64,000 nucleotides of DNA. It comes from Medicago truncatula (taxonomy: Eukaryota; Streptophyta; Magnoliopsida; Fabales; Fabaceae). Made by a program: the position numbers and the translations under genes. A model generated the notes under the pieces. The model had not been told where the DNA came from. It made no database searches and worked only from the letters and a program-made list of their open reading frames with translations. Where the stretch lies: positions 49,330,091-49,394,090 of the forward strand of contig NC_053044.1 in the NCBI RefSeq assembly GCF_003473485.1. Direction: 5' to 3'. Of the stretch, positions 36,867 through 48,842 are shown piece after piece. Every line of letters starts with the position of its first letter. Positions within the stretch are counted from its first letter, which is position 1.

Positions 36867-37724
36867 TGTGGTCGCGAGAGAGTGGTCGCGAGAGAGAAAG
36901 AGATGGGCTTCAGATTGATTCGAGAGAGAGAAGGCATAGAGTAAAGTTATCATAGAATAAAATTTCTTTTATTTACCAAATTGCCACCGTGTTTCTTTTT
37001 AGTTTTATTTTATTTTAATTAAAATACTTTTTAAGTTAGATGGCCCGATTTAAAATTTTTTGTACTCAATATGCTCATCACAATGACTGTTTTTAAATCA
37101 GGTGGATAGCCACCCATTTAAAATCTCTGATTTAATAAGTGTTTTTTGTACTAGTGACGCTAAGCGGAATGTTCCCGATGTCACCGCTGGACATTGTGTG
37201 AAAGAGCATAATTCACAATTCTGTCGATTATGTGAGGCTTTAAGCAACCGTTTTTAGGCTTAAAATCAAGAGCCTGCAGCGATATAGAGGAATCACGAAG
37301 AGATAAATTTTAGAGACAAATTTTATGAATATGTTGTAAGTTCGAATTCGAAAATCATCAGCATGAAATATAAGAGAAGGAATACGTTTCCAGAAAAGTG
37401 AAATACCTGGCTTGAAGAAATACTTGAAAAGTTAAATTTTTGGATTGAGGTTGGAAACAATTCTTAGCAGGGAAGAAAATGCCGCGTTTTTTTATTTTTT
37501 TTGTCAAGAAAATGCCGCTTTTTTTATTTTTGTTACATAAAGCTATAAAATCAAGAGTAAAGCCCTATTTTAGTCCATAAAGAAAATTTATAAAAAAAAA
37601 TTACAAAAACAAAATTTATAAATATTTTACGTATACCAGTGAAAAAAAATTATTTTCACTAATATGATAAGGGTTTTTGAGTTACATTACCTTTGTTTTT
37701 GAACAAAAATAATGTTGTTAGAAA

Positions 37725-38392
37725 AGGTGTTCAAAACTGAACCAATCCAATAGAAAAACCGCAAAACGAACCAATCCAAATCAAAATCGCATTTGGTTCG
37801 GATGTATTCGGATCAATATTTTACTCAACCGCATGGTTTGGTTTGGTTTGCGGTTTTGATTTTACTAACCAAACCGCAATATAAGAAAAATACTAATTAA
37901 ATATATATCATTTGGACCAATACTCAAAGAGGCTCAATGAAAACTTTAATAAAATGACATATTTTTTTTCTCTTGTTAAGTTTCTTGTTTGTTTTTTCTT
38001 TTAAAAATGTATTTATGTACTACTTAAACTCTTAAAGAATGATAAAAAAAAAATTAGTCTTTTTTATTTCTTAAAAAATATGATTACTTTTTATTTTCGT
38101 TTAAATTTGGTCTACGTAGTTGAGAACACTGTTTGATGAAAATAAAATTGTAATGTTGGATGAAATTTAAAACATTGTTGAAAATATGTTGAATTTTGGC
38201 TTTTTAATTTGATTTTAATGTTAGAAAAAAAAAAAATGATTGTCTAAAAAAACCGCACCAACCGATCCAATTCAAACCGCATTGGTCTGGTTTGGTTTGG
38301 TTTTAAAAGTCAACCGAACCAAACCAAACCGCATACTTATTCATCTTGCGGTTTGAATGACCTTTAACCTCCAAACCGCACCGCGAACACCC
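37725..38392. mobile_element. hAT-like MITE (668 bp)
   Basis: The left end AGGTGTTCAAAACTGAACC and the right end in reverse GGGTGTTCGCGGTGCGG are inverted repeats. The 7 bp TTAGAAA flanks both (37718-37724, 38393-38399). Subterminal GGTTTGGTTTGG and AACCAAACCGC repeats are plentiful on both sides, as in this common plant family. There is no ORF. Confidence 0.75.
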
Positions 38393-38714
38393 TTAGAAAG
38401 AATCGATGGATATAGGATTGTGAAATGAAACACAAATATCATGAAAATAAATTATTTTTTAAAATACTTGATTTTAAACTAATAACACTAAATAAATAGT
38501 TGGATTCATATCCGCTGTCAAATCATTCAATGACATGTTATTCTTTATATTTAATTATTTTAATTTTAAAGCAAATTTAAATTTTGAATTATTTTTACCT
38601 AGAGAGTACGGTATCCAACAAATGTCAAGGTACCAAAGAATGTTTGCCTTAGACAATGACCCTCTCTTAAATTTCCAATCATTTGATTAAAAATTATTAT
38701 CATCATACAAACAT
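38393..38714. other. Non-coding
   Basis: AT-rich, no gene. Confidence 0.35.
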
Positions 38715-39090
38715 TCCAGCTCCGGAGAAATTAAATTTCTTTCTTTGGACAGCTTGCCATGATGATATTCCTAGAAAGATAATTTTTACATAAGGGATGT
38801 ATGTCTCCGGCCGATGTCTGCACTAGATGCAACTCAGCCAACAAAGATGTTTTCCACTGCTTGCAGGATTGGGCATTCCCTAGGAAGCTTTGGTTAGCCA
38901 TCGGATTCAACAGCATAAACTTCTTCTTGAAGCATCAACCTTCCCTAGTGTTGGCTTTTCGAATGTCCTTCATGTTGAGCTTCTAGCTTTATATCATGGG
39001 TTGATGATAGCTTTTCGAATGTCCTTCATGTTGGCATCATTATTTGGCTATTATCGAACCACCTCTTGGAGTCATCCCTCTTTTACAGAC
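38715..39090 (+). pseudogene. LINE-type retrotransposon remnant (zf-RVT / RNase H)
   Basis: Translated pieces in shifting frames read APEKLNFFLWTACHDDIPRK, then GMSPADVCTRCNSANKDVFH and CLQDWAFPRKLWLAIGF, then HVELLALYHGL. This fits the zinc-binding zf-RVT region of plant non-LTR reverse transcriptases (CxxC...H...C) followed by the start of an RNase H-like domain. A short segment GCTTTTCGAATGTCCTTCATGTTG is repeated at 38957 and 39010. Frameshifts and a stop (near 38793) break it. The catalytic part is absent. Confidence 0.7.
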
Positions 39091-39779
39091 TGATGCTAGC
39101 CAAGAGCTAGTAGCAAGGCGTTAGTTCTTTCCAGTATTTTTGCCTTCTTTTTTTCCTTTTCTTCTTTGTTTACCAAAACAATAACACTTTTATTGTTGAA
39201 CACTTAAGCAATAAAAAAAAGGAATCATGACCACTTACAAAACATTAGATCAGGGTACAAGTATTAAATGCTGACAATGAATAACACTCGCTCAAAGTAG
39301 GAAAACTATTAAGCTCAAAAATAAAATAAAAAATAAAAGAATTAAATAATGTGCATTTTTAAAATAATTAAATGATGTGTAATTTTGAGTTTGTGATTGC
39401 CCAAATAAAATTTAGGTGGGGTTGTGACCAACTAGGTATTTCTCTGTAATAGTAGTACCATATGACGGTGAGAACACAAATCTTTTCGTGGCAACGGAAT
39501 GGCAAAGATAGCTTTGTATGGAATAAAATAGATAAGGAAAAAAGAAGGAAGAAAAGGAAGAAAAAAAAACTAGAGTTTATTTATATGAACATGTACATTT
39601 ACATGTGTCTGAAATAAGTCTATTTGTAAGAAGTATCCAAATGCTCCCACTAAGAGTCCAGCATCACAAGCCTAAACTTCAGCACACCACCAAACACCGA
39701 TATTCAAACTAGGGGTCCATCCCTTGGATGGCATAGCACATCACCAAAGTTTTACCTCTAAATTTCAGGTAGCAAGGCA
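39091..39779. other. Non-coding, 3' of GATA gene 1
   Basis: No gene is seen. The part from about 39770 on is the template of the dispersed GATA 3'-flank copies. Confidence 0.4.
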
Positions 39780-40115
39780 TTGATCGCAATGAAACTATCG
39801 AAGTCAAGCAATTATACATCATTGTATTAACACGATCCCAAACACTCAAGGAAGATTATCAAATAATATATACACAGACAATATTTGACACTTCCTCCAT
39901 CATCAATATTGCAGAATAATGTTGGGCTTGAAGATCAGAGCTTCTCCACCCTTGATAGGATTACCACTTCATTTCGCTGTTACATACAGTCATAAACTAC
40001 TTTCACAATTGTCTAATATCATTGCTTCTAGAGCTGCATCCCATATCTACATGAAGAATATCCAACGAATGGACTGTTGTCTAAAACACCCACATAATGA
40101 ATTACTTGGTACCTT

Positions 40116-43100
40116 CTAATCAAAGTTTCCAGGAATGTCAATATCTGTATCTGAAGGATTAGACATTCCTGCATCTGAAGGATTAGAAAGCTCGACCACG
40201 GGTTCCTGTAGGTCAAATAAGCCTCATGTAAGAAGAAACTCAAATGCATCTTATAGAAAATTATGTTAGTTTAACAACAAAACTCTTGCGTTTATAAGTG
40301 TACTGGAAGCTCCATTTCAAGTTTCATCGGCAAAGTTCAAGTGGGGCTACTTGAACTCGGATGGAGCACCAGCATAGTTGTGCGAACTGTGAATACGACT
40401 CATTTAGATAAACATTATAAAACAAGCTGCATAATAGGAATACCTGCTCATCATCATTTTCCGAAGAATGATAAATTACCAATGGCAGTGTTTTTGTTAG
40501 GTGTTCTGCAGATTCAGACAATTCCTGAACAAATACCCATTTGTCAATACCAGAGAAAAGATGTCTGAACCCCCAAATTGAATTAAAAGAATAAAGAAAA
40601 AGAAGAACAAATTAACTACAACTACCTCATCACCAGGGTTTGATGCATGATCATTCAAAACTTCAGCACCAACAGTCTTGGAAGGTTCTTCAGAAATACC
40701 CTGAACACACCATAAAGTTTTATGCAAATAGAACTACAATTGCAAGTCTAAGAATGAATCTGCAATATTTGAAAGAGTTTTACTTGTTCATTTTCAATGA
40801 CAGAGAATTCCCCTTCAAGAACAGTTGGCTTGACATCAACAGGAGGGTCCTGCAAATATCATTCAAGTTGATAGGGTATTTTAGGACTGGTGTAATTAAT
40901 TTGATAAAAGAATTTGAGCCACAAAGGTAAGGCTGTTAAAAAATAAACTGGTTTGTTTTGAAATTCTTTTTGAAAGAAAAAAAAAAAAAAGTTGTAATAT
41001 TAAGGATAGAAATAACTTAAACCCAAGTTTTCTAACCTTCACTGTGATACCTTATTTCATGGGATTTTGACATGTGATCTATGACTTCGTTAATAAAAGG
41101 AAGTGACTGAATTGTGATTAGTTAGTATGTCAATAACTTGACTTGTGACTAAAGAATCTAAGATACTTATCTTATCTCACTCCAACTTGTATTATTTTCT
41201 CTTATCTCTAATAAGTTTGATTCTTTTTACAGAGTAAATTTTATTTCTATTCTCTAACCCATTGATAAGATATTATGTTTCCTTTCCTATCTAAAAGCAA
41301 CTAAGATACTGTTGACCCAATAGTTTGTAATGAATATATCACCAAACCCATTTGATTTCAAACTGGTTATTAAAAATTGGAGGTATGCATAGCTGATCGC
41401 GCTTAGCATTTGAAATTGGCTTAATAAAGAAATACATCTTGAGAAAACATTAGAAGATTTATTTTACATACCGGACGACTTTGCTCAACAGAAATATTTC
41501 TTCCACCCTTACTGAGATCTCTGAGTGTCCCCTATCAGAGTTAAGAAGCAGACTTAGTAAGATGAATATATTTGCAAGATGAGCACAATAAAAGATATCG
41601 AGAATGCAACAAACAAGTATGGGAATCAGAAATACAAAGTAATGAGGAAACATGAATGATGAGACCAACATGTCATATAGTCAGAATACAACATCTAATT
41701 CACCACCGGGCGTAAGGGCATTAACTATAAAGCCCCAGGCAGCTCCCATGCCAGGGACTAGGGGTGGGCAAATAATTTGAAAACCCAGCACAATTTGTGA
41801 AAAACCCAAACCAGCCCATATGACATAAAAAATGGTAAACCAGTTTACCATTTCACTTAATTGGTTTAGAACCGGTTTACCCCTTCTCCCAAATCAGAAC
41901 GGCACACCTCTCTGTCTCATTCGTAAACCGCTTATCTCAAATCTCATATCGCAATGCAGCGCGCTTCTGGTAAATAGCTTTTAATCTTGAATCACTTCCG
42001 GTTAATCACTTTCCATCTCAGACTCGAATCGCTTCTGGCTTTCAATCTCGAATCGCTTCTGCTTAATCAAATCTCTCAATCTTGAATCGCTTCTGGTTAA
42101 TCAATTCTCTCAATCTTGAATCGCTTATGGTAAATCGCTGCATTCAGCCTCCAATTGCAACACAACATAACTCACTTCTTCTCCCAGTTTTTTTTTCGAT
42201 TACAAAAGTAAACAGATTTAAGTAAATAAGCCTTTTTTCTTTCAAAAAAATGAAGTAAGCCTTTTTCATATCACTGTATCTCTTCGATCTCATATCAATC
42301 GATATTAATAATGGTTTAAGTAAATAATTCAGTTTATATTGCAAACCAGTTCTGAACTGGTTTCAAACTGGTTTTGATCCATATCTGAACTGGAGTTGTA
42401 AAAAAAACTGGTTTTTATTAAAATAGGTTTAAAAACCGAACAGGACCATAAATATGGTTTAGTTTGGTTTGGTTTTTAAACCACACCACTACCAGGGACC
42501 ATTGTCTCAGCTGTAAACAATAAAAATGGCACCATGAAAGATAGTGAATGACAATGATTTAGTAGAGTTTGACAGAATAATAGCAAAAGTTAAAGAAAGA
42601 AATCCAAAAGTTGTTGATAATCTATAGCAAATGATTTACATATATAAGAAAAAGTAATGCACATCAGATATTCATTAGACTTGTGCAGCCAACTCCAGCT
42701 ACTGGAAAAGACTTGTGTTGTTGTACTTCAAATGAAGTACAAAAGTTGAACCAAGCGTTTCATCGAAACCATACTTGTTATCAAAATGACTAACCTTGTT
42801 GGCCCACATGAGGCCGCATGCATTACATAACGTTCTTGGTCCAGCTGGTCCGCGGCGCATTGCAGGAGTATTATTTTCATTGACTCCACAATGTTGACAT
42901 CTACGTCTGGAATACAAGAAAAATAAAGATTTCGATTAATTATATTTTCACAAATCTCTCTCACATACACCCACACAAGAACCACTGTTTAAAACTCACA
43001 GAGATTCAGGATTAGGACTGCCATCTTGACCAGCACCCTGTGCTGAATTCCAGCTAGAGGAACCAGGGCTTTGCTTCAAGGGTGCAAACTGCCCCTTTTC

Positions 43101-46100
43101 CCGATGCATCCTAGCAAGAAATAAGAGAGAATAAAAACATAACCAAATTCATAAGAAGAAATAAACACAAAAACTTCAAAAACAACTTAAAACCAGACAA
43201 AACCTTTTAAGGAGCCAATAATATTATACAACAAAATGTAATCAGTTACCATCAACAACAATCAATTATTATGTCCCTCACTCTTTACTTAACCAAATTC
43301 ATAAGAAGAAATAAACACAAAAACTTCAAAAACAACTTAAAACCAGACAAAACCTTTAAAGGAGCCAATAATATTATACAACAAAATGTAATCAGTTACC
43401 ATCAACAACAATCAATTATTATGTCCCTCACTCTTTACTTAACCAAATTCATAAGAAGAAATAAACACAAAAACTTCAAAAACAACTTAAAACCAGACAA
43501 AACCTTTAAAGGAGCCAATAATATTATACAACAAAATGTAATCAGTTACCATCAACAACAATCAATTATTATGTCCCTCACTCTTTACTTAAGTTGCTAA
43601 GAAATCTGCTCACTGATTAGCCTCTACTCAATAATAAGTCAAGTCTAAGATTTTATAGTGTCATAATTCAATATAAAACAAATCTATTCAGACCCAACAT
43701 GAAACTTATTATATAATTTATTTGAAGTTTTCTTATTTGAAGCTGTTAATATTGATAAAATCTCAACTATACTACTTCATTGAAAAGTTTAGGGTTTAAA
43801 TTTTCAATAATAATAAAATACTATCCCTTTTTGCAAGACTGCTTGGACAAGTGAGAAGAAAATCGAGTTTACTTTAAATTTGGTTATTAATAAAGACTAA
43901 TCGGTTCGAAGCCAATCTCACCTGTGGTAAGACTTGATTGGGTAAATAAATACTACGCCATTTCAAAAGAAAAGAATTCTAAAACTTTAAATTAGTGTTT
44001 TAAAACCGGCTTGGTGATTGACTTGGTAAGGGTATTTGGCCATTGGTTGAACCACTTGATCATTTTTAACCACATAATTGAACTTGATGACTCGATTGCA
44101 TCACCCGGTCTCTATAAAAAAAAAATCTTTGTATGAGCCAGATTAAGCCAGCTGACTTGGTCGCTAAAAATTTAAAACACTTATAAAATGACAATAAAAA
44201 TAATTTTATAGACTTTAATTTAATAAAGAATGTATTTATGAGAGGCATGTATATTTATCAATAAAAAAAGGCAAGTATTAATTATATTTTGATGTTTAAA
44301 AATCATATCATTGAAGCCAAAAGAAAATCACATCTATATACGGCTATATCAATTAAAACTTAAAGCAACATGATAACATCAACAAGCAGCTGACTCAGTG
44401 GCAGAAAATTGCACTGTGGTAGTGTACTGCTGTATATTCGATTTTAGTGCAGGCCGCTTTCAGCATATTATCTTTTAAAAATAAAAGCACCAGCTAGTTT
44501 CCACTGAATCTGACCACACCAGTTACCGCCGGGTTACGGGAGTTTGACGGGTTTAACCAAACTTTGACAGGTTAAATTCACGAGCAGCCTAATATAGTGA
44601 CTGGACCGGCCATGTGTCTGGCTCCCAGTTTTACCGGTCCTATTTCAAAAACTATACTTGAAACGGATAAAACTCTGTAGAGTTCAAGTATTTTGTATTG
44701 AAAAATATTTCTGTAATTGTAAACAGTGGAGTTTCAAAACTAACAAACACAAACTTTTACTATGACAAGACAATGTAATTGTTTAACAACATTTTCTCCA
44801 TTTGCAAGAATAATAGGTCTATCCAGTTAGTCACAACAACCCTTTATTAGTAGGTTCATAGAATCATAGGTGTTAAGCATAACCGCTAATCACTAGAGCA
44901 TAGTTTTAGATATTTTAATGAACAAGGACTCATTTTCTTGATCTCCTTATGGGTTAAAGCAAATTGCGTGTCCAAGGCCAGCACAATCAAATTGGAGGCC
45001 CTGTTCAAATGTTAAAAATGGACCCCTAATAAAAAAAAACATAGTTTTTAAAGAAAGACCTCCTCTATTTAAACTGTAAATAACATAAAAAAGAGTCATA
45101 TTCTAATCGATAACATCAAAATACAACTTCAAGCTACCCTAGTATTATTTTTAAAAGCATATATGTGATTAACAATTTTATAATTATAATACATAATATA
45201 TATATATATATATATTATTGTTATTATATAGTATATATAAGTGCTGTGAATAACAAATAATATCCAGCACTTCAGCTGAGTGGTAAATGCTTAAGGCTAC
45301 TGAATGCCATGACCCCAGGTTCGACCCCCACTTTCCTTCTTTTTACGATTTATGTTATTAATAATTGTAAAAAGCTTTGCAAAAAAAAAAAAAGTATCCT
45401 GAGGGAATCGAACACGAGAGCATACGCATGCTAACAAACTACATTCGTTCCTTGGACCATAGCGACAGATTTGAAAATTTATGAGCATTAACAATATAAA
45501 CTTATAACTATAATTTTGGGCCCTCAAGGCTGCACATGGTCAGGCTGGTCCTGTACGTGTCCCCACGAACTTCCTTTCGGAAGCTCTATTAAATTTGTTT
45601 ATTTTCTCATATTCTCAAGGAGGATATAAATCAGAACTCTATATTTGTAATCGCAATCTTATCTGCTATAAGTATTCAGACACAACTACCCAATAGTGAT
45701 GGAGTTGACATCTTGGCGAAGATAAAAATCATATAAATAACTTATTTATAAAAACAGAGAAACGTCTTATAAAAGCTTAGATAATTTCGCATGCACAAAT
45801 TGTAGATCTAGAAATAAATCATCACTTTTTGGGATAATAGGGTAAAATACAAAATTTCATTTACCTTTCTGCCACCTCTTTTCTCACGGTGTATCTAATT
45901 TTCTTGTCAAAACATCTTTCTTTGCGTTTTTCACGGTACCTGACCAAGGAAGCTATTCTTCGTGAAAGATTTGGAAGCTTTCCAATACCGCCCATGCCCT
46001 AGAGATTGCAGGAACCAATTCACAAATGCAAGCATAAAAATACAATACAAGTTATTATAAAATTGTTCTTCTAAAGTCAATATATGATTTACCCTGTTAT

Positions 46101-48559
46101 TCTGATCAAATGGCAGTTCAGCTGTAGGCATGCCTGGCTGCGCACCACTTCCTCCCAAAAACAGCAAAACAGCTTGCACCTGCAATGTAAAATCTTATCA
46201 GCAAGCATTCCCCAATAGCAAAACCTTCAATCATTGTCCTTTTGCCGGGTCAAGAAGTAAATGACAAATTTAAATACAGGACTTCAGTGTAATTTTGTTC
46301 CACATGCTACAAATATTTCTTCCATTCAATTAATCTGTGATTAGTGATCAGAAAAACAATTTACAATGGAAAACTGTGATTAGTTGGACCCACGCATTTT
46401 AGATATATTGTAAGCAACCTTACCTTGCAATTGCAAGAGGTCTGATTCCATGACTTCAATCTGTGACTTCCAAGTCATACAACAACTTTGACCGTTGTGT
46501 CAAGGTTCCCAAGATTTGCTAATAACTTACAAAATGTCGCTTAATTTTTAATATCAGAGGTTTGCTAACTATTTTGATTTTGATCATGGGCTCTAAATAA
46601 GCTTACAATTATATTAGTTCTGTAAAAGTAGGTTACTTTAAATCCTTAAAGAATTTGTGATGGAAACTTAATATACATAATAGTACACCTATGTTTTTGT
46701 AAATTACAGTTTATGAACTATGCAGAGAAATTAGGGTAGTTACGATATTCTTGTTTGACGGACGCAATCGAGTATAAGTGTGATGCGAAAGATGTAAAGC
46801 CTGAGCTATTCACCTATTCATATCGTTCGTAAGCCTTGCCAAACATCAATATTTCTTTTTTCCAAAACCCAAATCTATTATGTGTACAGCTTCCACCAAA
46901 ATCCATAGAGCTTTTACGTCAACTTCTTCAAGTAGTTATCATCCAAACAGCCATTGATGACAATGAGATCCATAATCCCTATACTACCAAGCAAGACAAT
47001 TAAAGTAGAAAGCTACGAAGCACGTACATAGATAGACACAAACACCAGATATGATATGGACATGGACACGTCGACTGAAGTAATAATGTCTAAAATACAA
47101 GCAGGACACTTTGTACATGTGTGTGTATGTGTGTGTTTAGTGCTTGCACGTGTGTCTGCCTATAAAAGTGATATTTTCAATGCAGAGAGACGGAAACCTT
47201 ACAACTCTACAAAACATCAAAACTCTTTTCTGGTTCATAGTTGCTACTCATGTCTTACCTATCTTTCCTTTTGAGTTTAAGAATAATCAGTTTAAAAATA
47301 GGCAAGCAACTCACGTGTCAAGCAGATGATTACTGCATTTGACATTACAACCTTTACACCACAACAGTCCCATTGTTACACCGTCTTTGTTTATGAATAA
47401 AATAGATAATCACCGCGCTTATAAGCATTATATTTTACTATGCTATGAAGTCCTAACGAAGGAAGTTAAAATCGAGATTTTACGCTAATCGAAAGATTAT
47501 ACAAAACTCATAAACTCAATTATATGCATATAAATTCATATACATGCATATCAAATTGCATAAGACAAATTAAACCTTAAATCACAGTTGAAATAATTAT
47601 GTAAATTTAAATTCATTAGCAAGAGAGTTTGAAGTCATTTGGAAATGAAACAAGAAAAGGACAAGGGAGAAGAAGAATTTTTTTGAAACAGACACAAAGC
47701 ATAATCGCTAAGACACAAAAAGAGTGATGTGTGTACTATTAATCGCTAAGGGCAATCATAATCGCAAAATCATAAGATTTTACGATTCAAATCGAGATTC
47801 CACCGATTCTTCGAAAATAAGATTACACGTGTACTCTCAATCACTTAATCACACAGAGGGCAAGTATAGTCGCAGAATCATAAGATTTTATGATTCAAAT
47901 CGGAATTTTAACTACCATGATCCCAACAACAATCTAATAAATAACAACGCATATGTCAAGATTTGAAACACTTGTGCTCCAAATCCAAAATCCATGTCTT
48001 ACGCGTACCCGTTACAATACATGTACCCGATACCTATTGATTACTACTCGCGGGTACTTTTTTGAATTTGAATATATTCATTTCCTAGTTTTCAGTCTAT
48101 AAACAACATTTAATAGACCATAATTTTCTTGATTATAACTGAAATTTGATTTATTATATCCGTATACATACATGCAAAATAGGTGTTAAGTTGAACTAAA
48201 GTATAGTTATGAATTATTACATGAACAAAACTAAAATTGAAAATAAGAAGAACAATTGGCATAATAATAGTTGAAAGTGATGAAGATTAATTTACCTTCT
48301 GATGTGTGACATCGGGGAAGACATAAACCTCGCCTTCAAAAGAAAGAGTGAGTTCACCAATACGAGTTGCAGCTGCAGCTGCAGTTGCAGTTGCAGGAAT
48401 TGAAGTACCTTCAACGTTCACTGAATTTCCATTTGATTCTTCATCCAATTCATCCATGGTATCATCACCATCATCAGTGTAGTCCTCATCGTCGTCGTCG
48501 TCGTCATCAATAGCTGGAATTGTTGCAGGATCCTCAGATGGAAGAGGTTGTTCCGCCAT
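40116..48559 (-). CDS. TIFY-CCT-GATA transcription factor 1 (ZML/GATA24-GATA28 type)
   Basis: Ten exons: 48559-48296, 46179-46093, 45998-45865, 43110-43000, 42906-42795, 41531-41472, 40849-40784, 40700-40626, 40524-40444, 40205-40116. They sum to 1080 nt, 359 aa, all in phase. Domains in order: acidic N-terminus with an Asp run and an Ala run; TIFY ([11 protein letters not shown] from 71); CCT ([20 protein letters not shown] and [13 protein letters not shown], about 128-163); and a GATA finger, Cys202-x2-Cys205-x20-Cys226-x2-Cys229, ending [11 protein letters not shown]. This plant-specific set defines the ZML branch, nuclear factors tied to light and stress responses in Arabidopsis (family knowledge). 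The start [11 protein letters not shown] is preferred over an upstream in-frame ATG at 48607. Introns hold a hAT MITE, a triplicated repeat and another TIR element, yet splice sites are intact. Confidence 0.94.
41759..42491. mobile_element. hAT-like element in intron 5 of GATA gene 1 (733 bp)
   Basis: An exact 8 bp duplication CCAGGGAC flanks it (41751-41758, 42492-42499). The ends TAGGGGTGGGCA and, in reverse, TAGTGGTGTGG are inverted. The subterminal part has GGTTTGGTTTGG. Inside, the phrase AATCGCTTCTG(G)TTAATC recurs about five times between 41975 and 42130. Confidence 0.85.
43141..43590. repeat. Three 150 bp tandem repeats in intron 3 of GATA gene 1
   Basis: Units at 43141-43290, 43291-43440 and 43441-43590, each starting AACCAAATTCATAAG. 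Units 2 and 3 are identical by eye; unit 1 differs at one base (CTTTTAAGG against CTTTAAAGG). The array begins 30 bp inside the intron from exon 4. An open frame through it is a by-product of the 150 bp period. Confidence 0.95.
44958..45556. mobile_element. TIR-type element with two internal tRNA-like modules
   Basis: The left end around GTCCAAGGCCAGCAC (44970) and the right end in reverse GTACAGGACCAGCC (45556) are similar; limits are approximate. Inside, 45261-45330 reads CAGCTGAGTGGTAAATGC ... CAGGTTCGACCCCC (A and B boxes, plus strand), and 45395-45470 holds a second such unit in reverse, with GTGTTCGATTCCC. It lies in intron 3 of GATA gene 1. There is no ORF. Confidence 0.5.
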
Positions 48560-48691
48560 AGGATGATAGAGTTGAAATGAAACCCTAGTTTTGAAGATTG
48601 CTATCAATTTTCGAAGGAACTCAGAACGACACTCAAATTTTTTATTCGGCGTCAGGGACTCTGAATTTTGTCTGTGCCTCTTCTTCTCTTG

Positions 48692-48723
<32 letters not shown>

Positions 48724-48842
48724 ATTTTAATATTAGTCCTTTGTTTCTTCTTGTTCATGCACGATAAAGACGTTTTTTTTTTCTTCATTTGCTACTTGTT
48801 TTTATTTTCACTCTATTATCTTGATTTTTTAAGTCCAAACTT
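48560..48842. promoter_or_regulatory. 5' flank of GATA gene 1
   Basis: It holds the presumed leader and promoter of the minus-strand gene. A poly-T run (48691-48716) lies about 130 bp upstream of the ATG. No clear TATA box was found. Confidence 0.4.

Larger units (their letters stand above)
33935..37156. mobile_element. CACTA (En/Spm-type) transposon, 3222 bp, non-autonomous
   Basis: It begins CACTAGTGCAGAAAACACT and ends, in reverse, CACTAGTACAAAAAACACT. An exact 3 bp duplication ACG lies on each side (33932-33934, 37157-37159), the CACTA hallmark. Subterminal regions hold many copies of CCCGATTTAAA in both orientations (33960-34130, 37020-37130). No TnpA or TnpD coding sequence is seen. 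The interior carries exon-like host sequence on the minus strand. Confidence 0.95.
33062..37480 (-). pseudogene. F-box/LRR pseudogene 2, split by a CACTA element
   Basis: A close paralogue of pseudogene 1. The 5' part (about 37480-37157) codes FWKRIPSLIFHADDF, KFVSK, LSLRDSSISLQALDF and DRIVNYALS. The 3' part (33933-33422) codes FSCQTLTHLKLSIYL, DTLCVSSTTLVNLTVYN and LFNWLQEFANMKSLKV, then a GT donor. A last exon (about 33295-33062) ends RNSPSAEVDFVDC. Defects: the CACTA insertion at 33935-37156; frameshifts near 37297, 37200 and 33205; and loss of the last exon's acceptor (CCTTGG where pseudogene 1 has CATTAG). The F-box itself is not recognisable. It is non-functional. Confidence 0.85.

Noticed and set aside
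43271..43600. 109-codon open frame with repeated peptide
   Set aside because: It arises because the 150 bp tandem repeat is a multiple of three and lies in a well-supported intron; no domain or splice support.
45261..45330. Functional tRNA gene
   Set aside because: A/B boxes are present but no acceptor-stem pairing was found; lies within a transposon-like unit.
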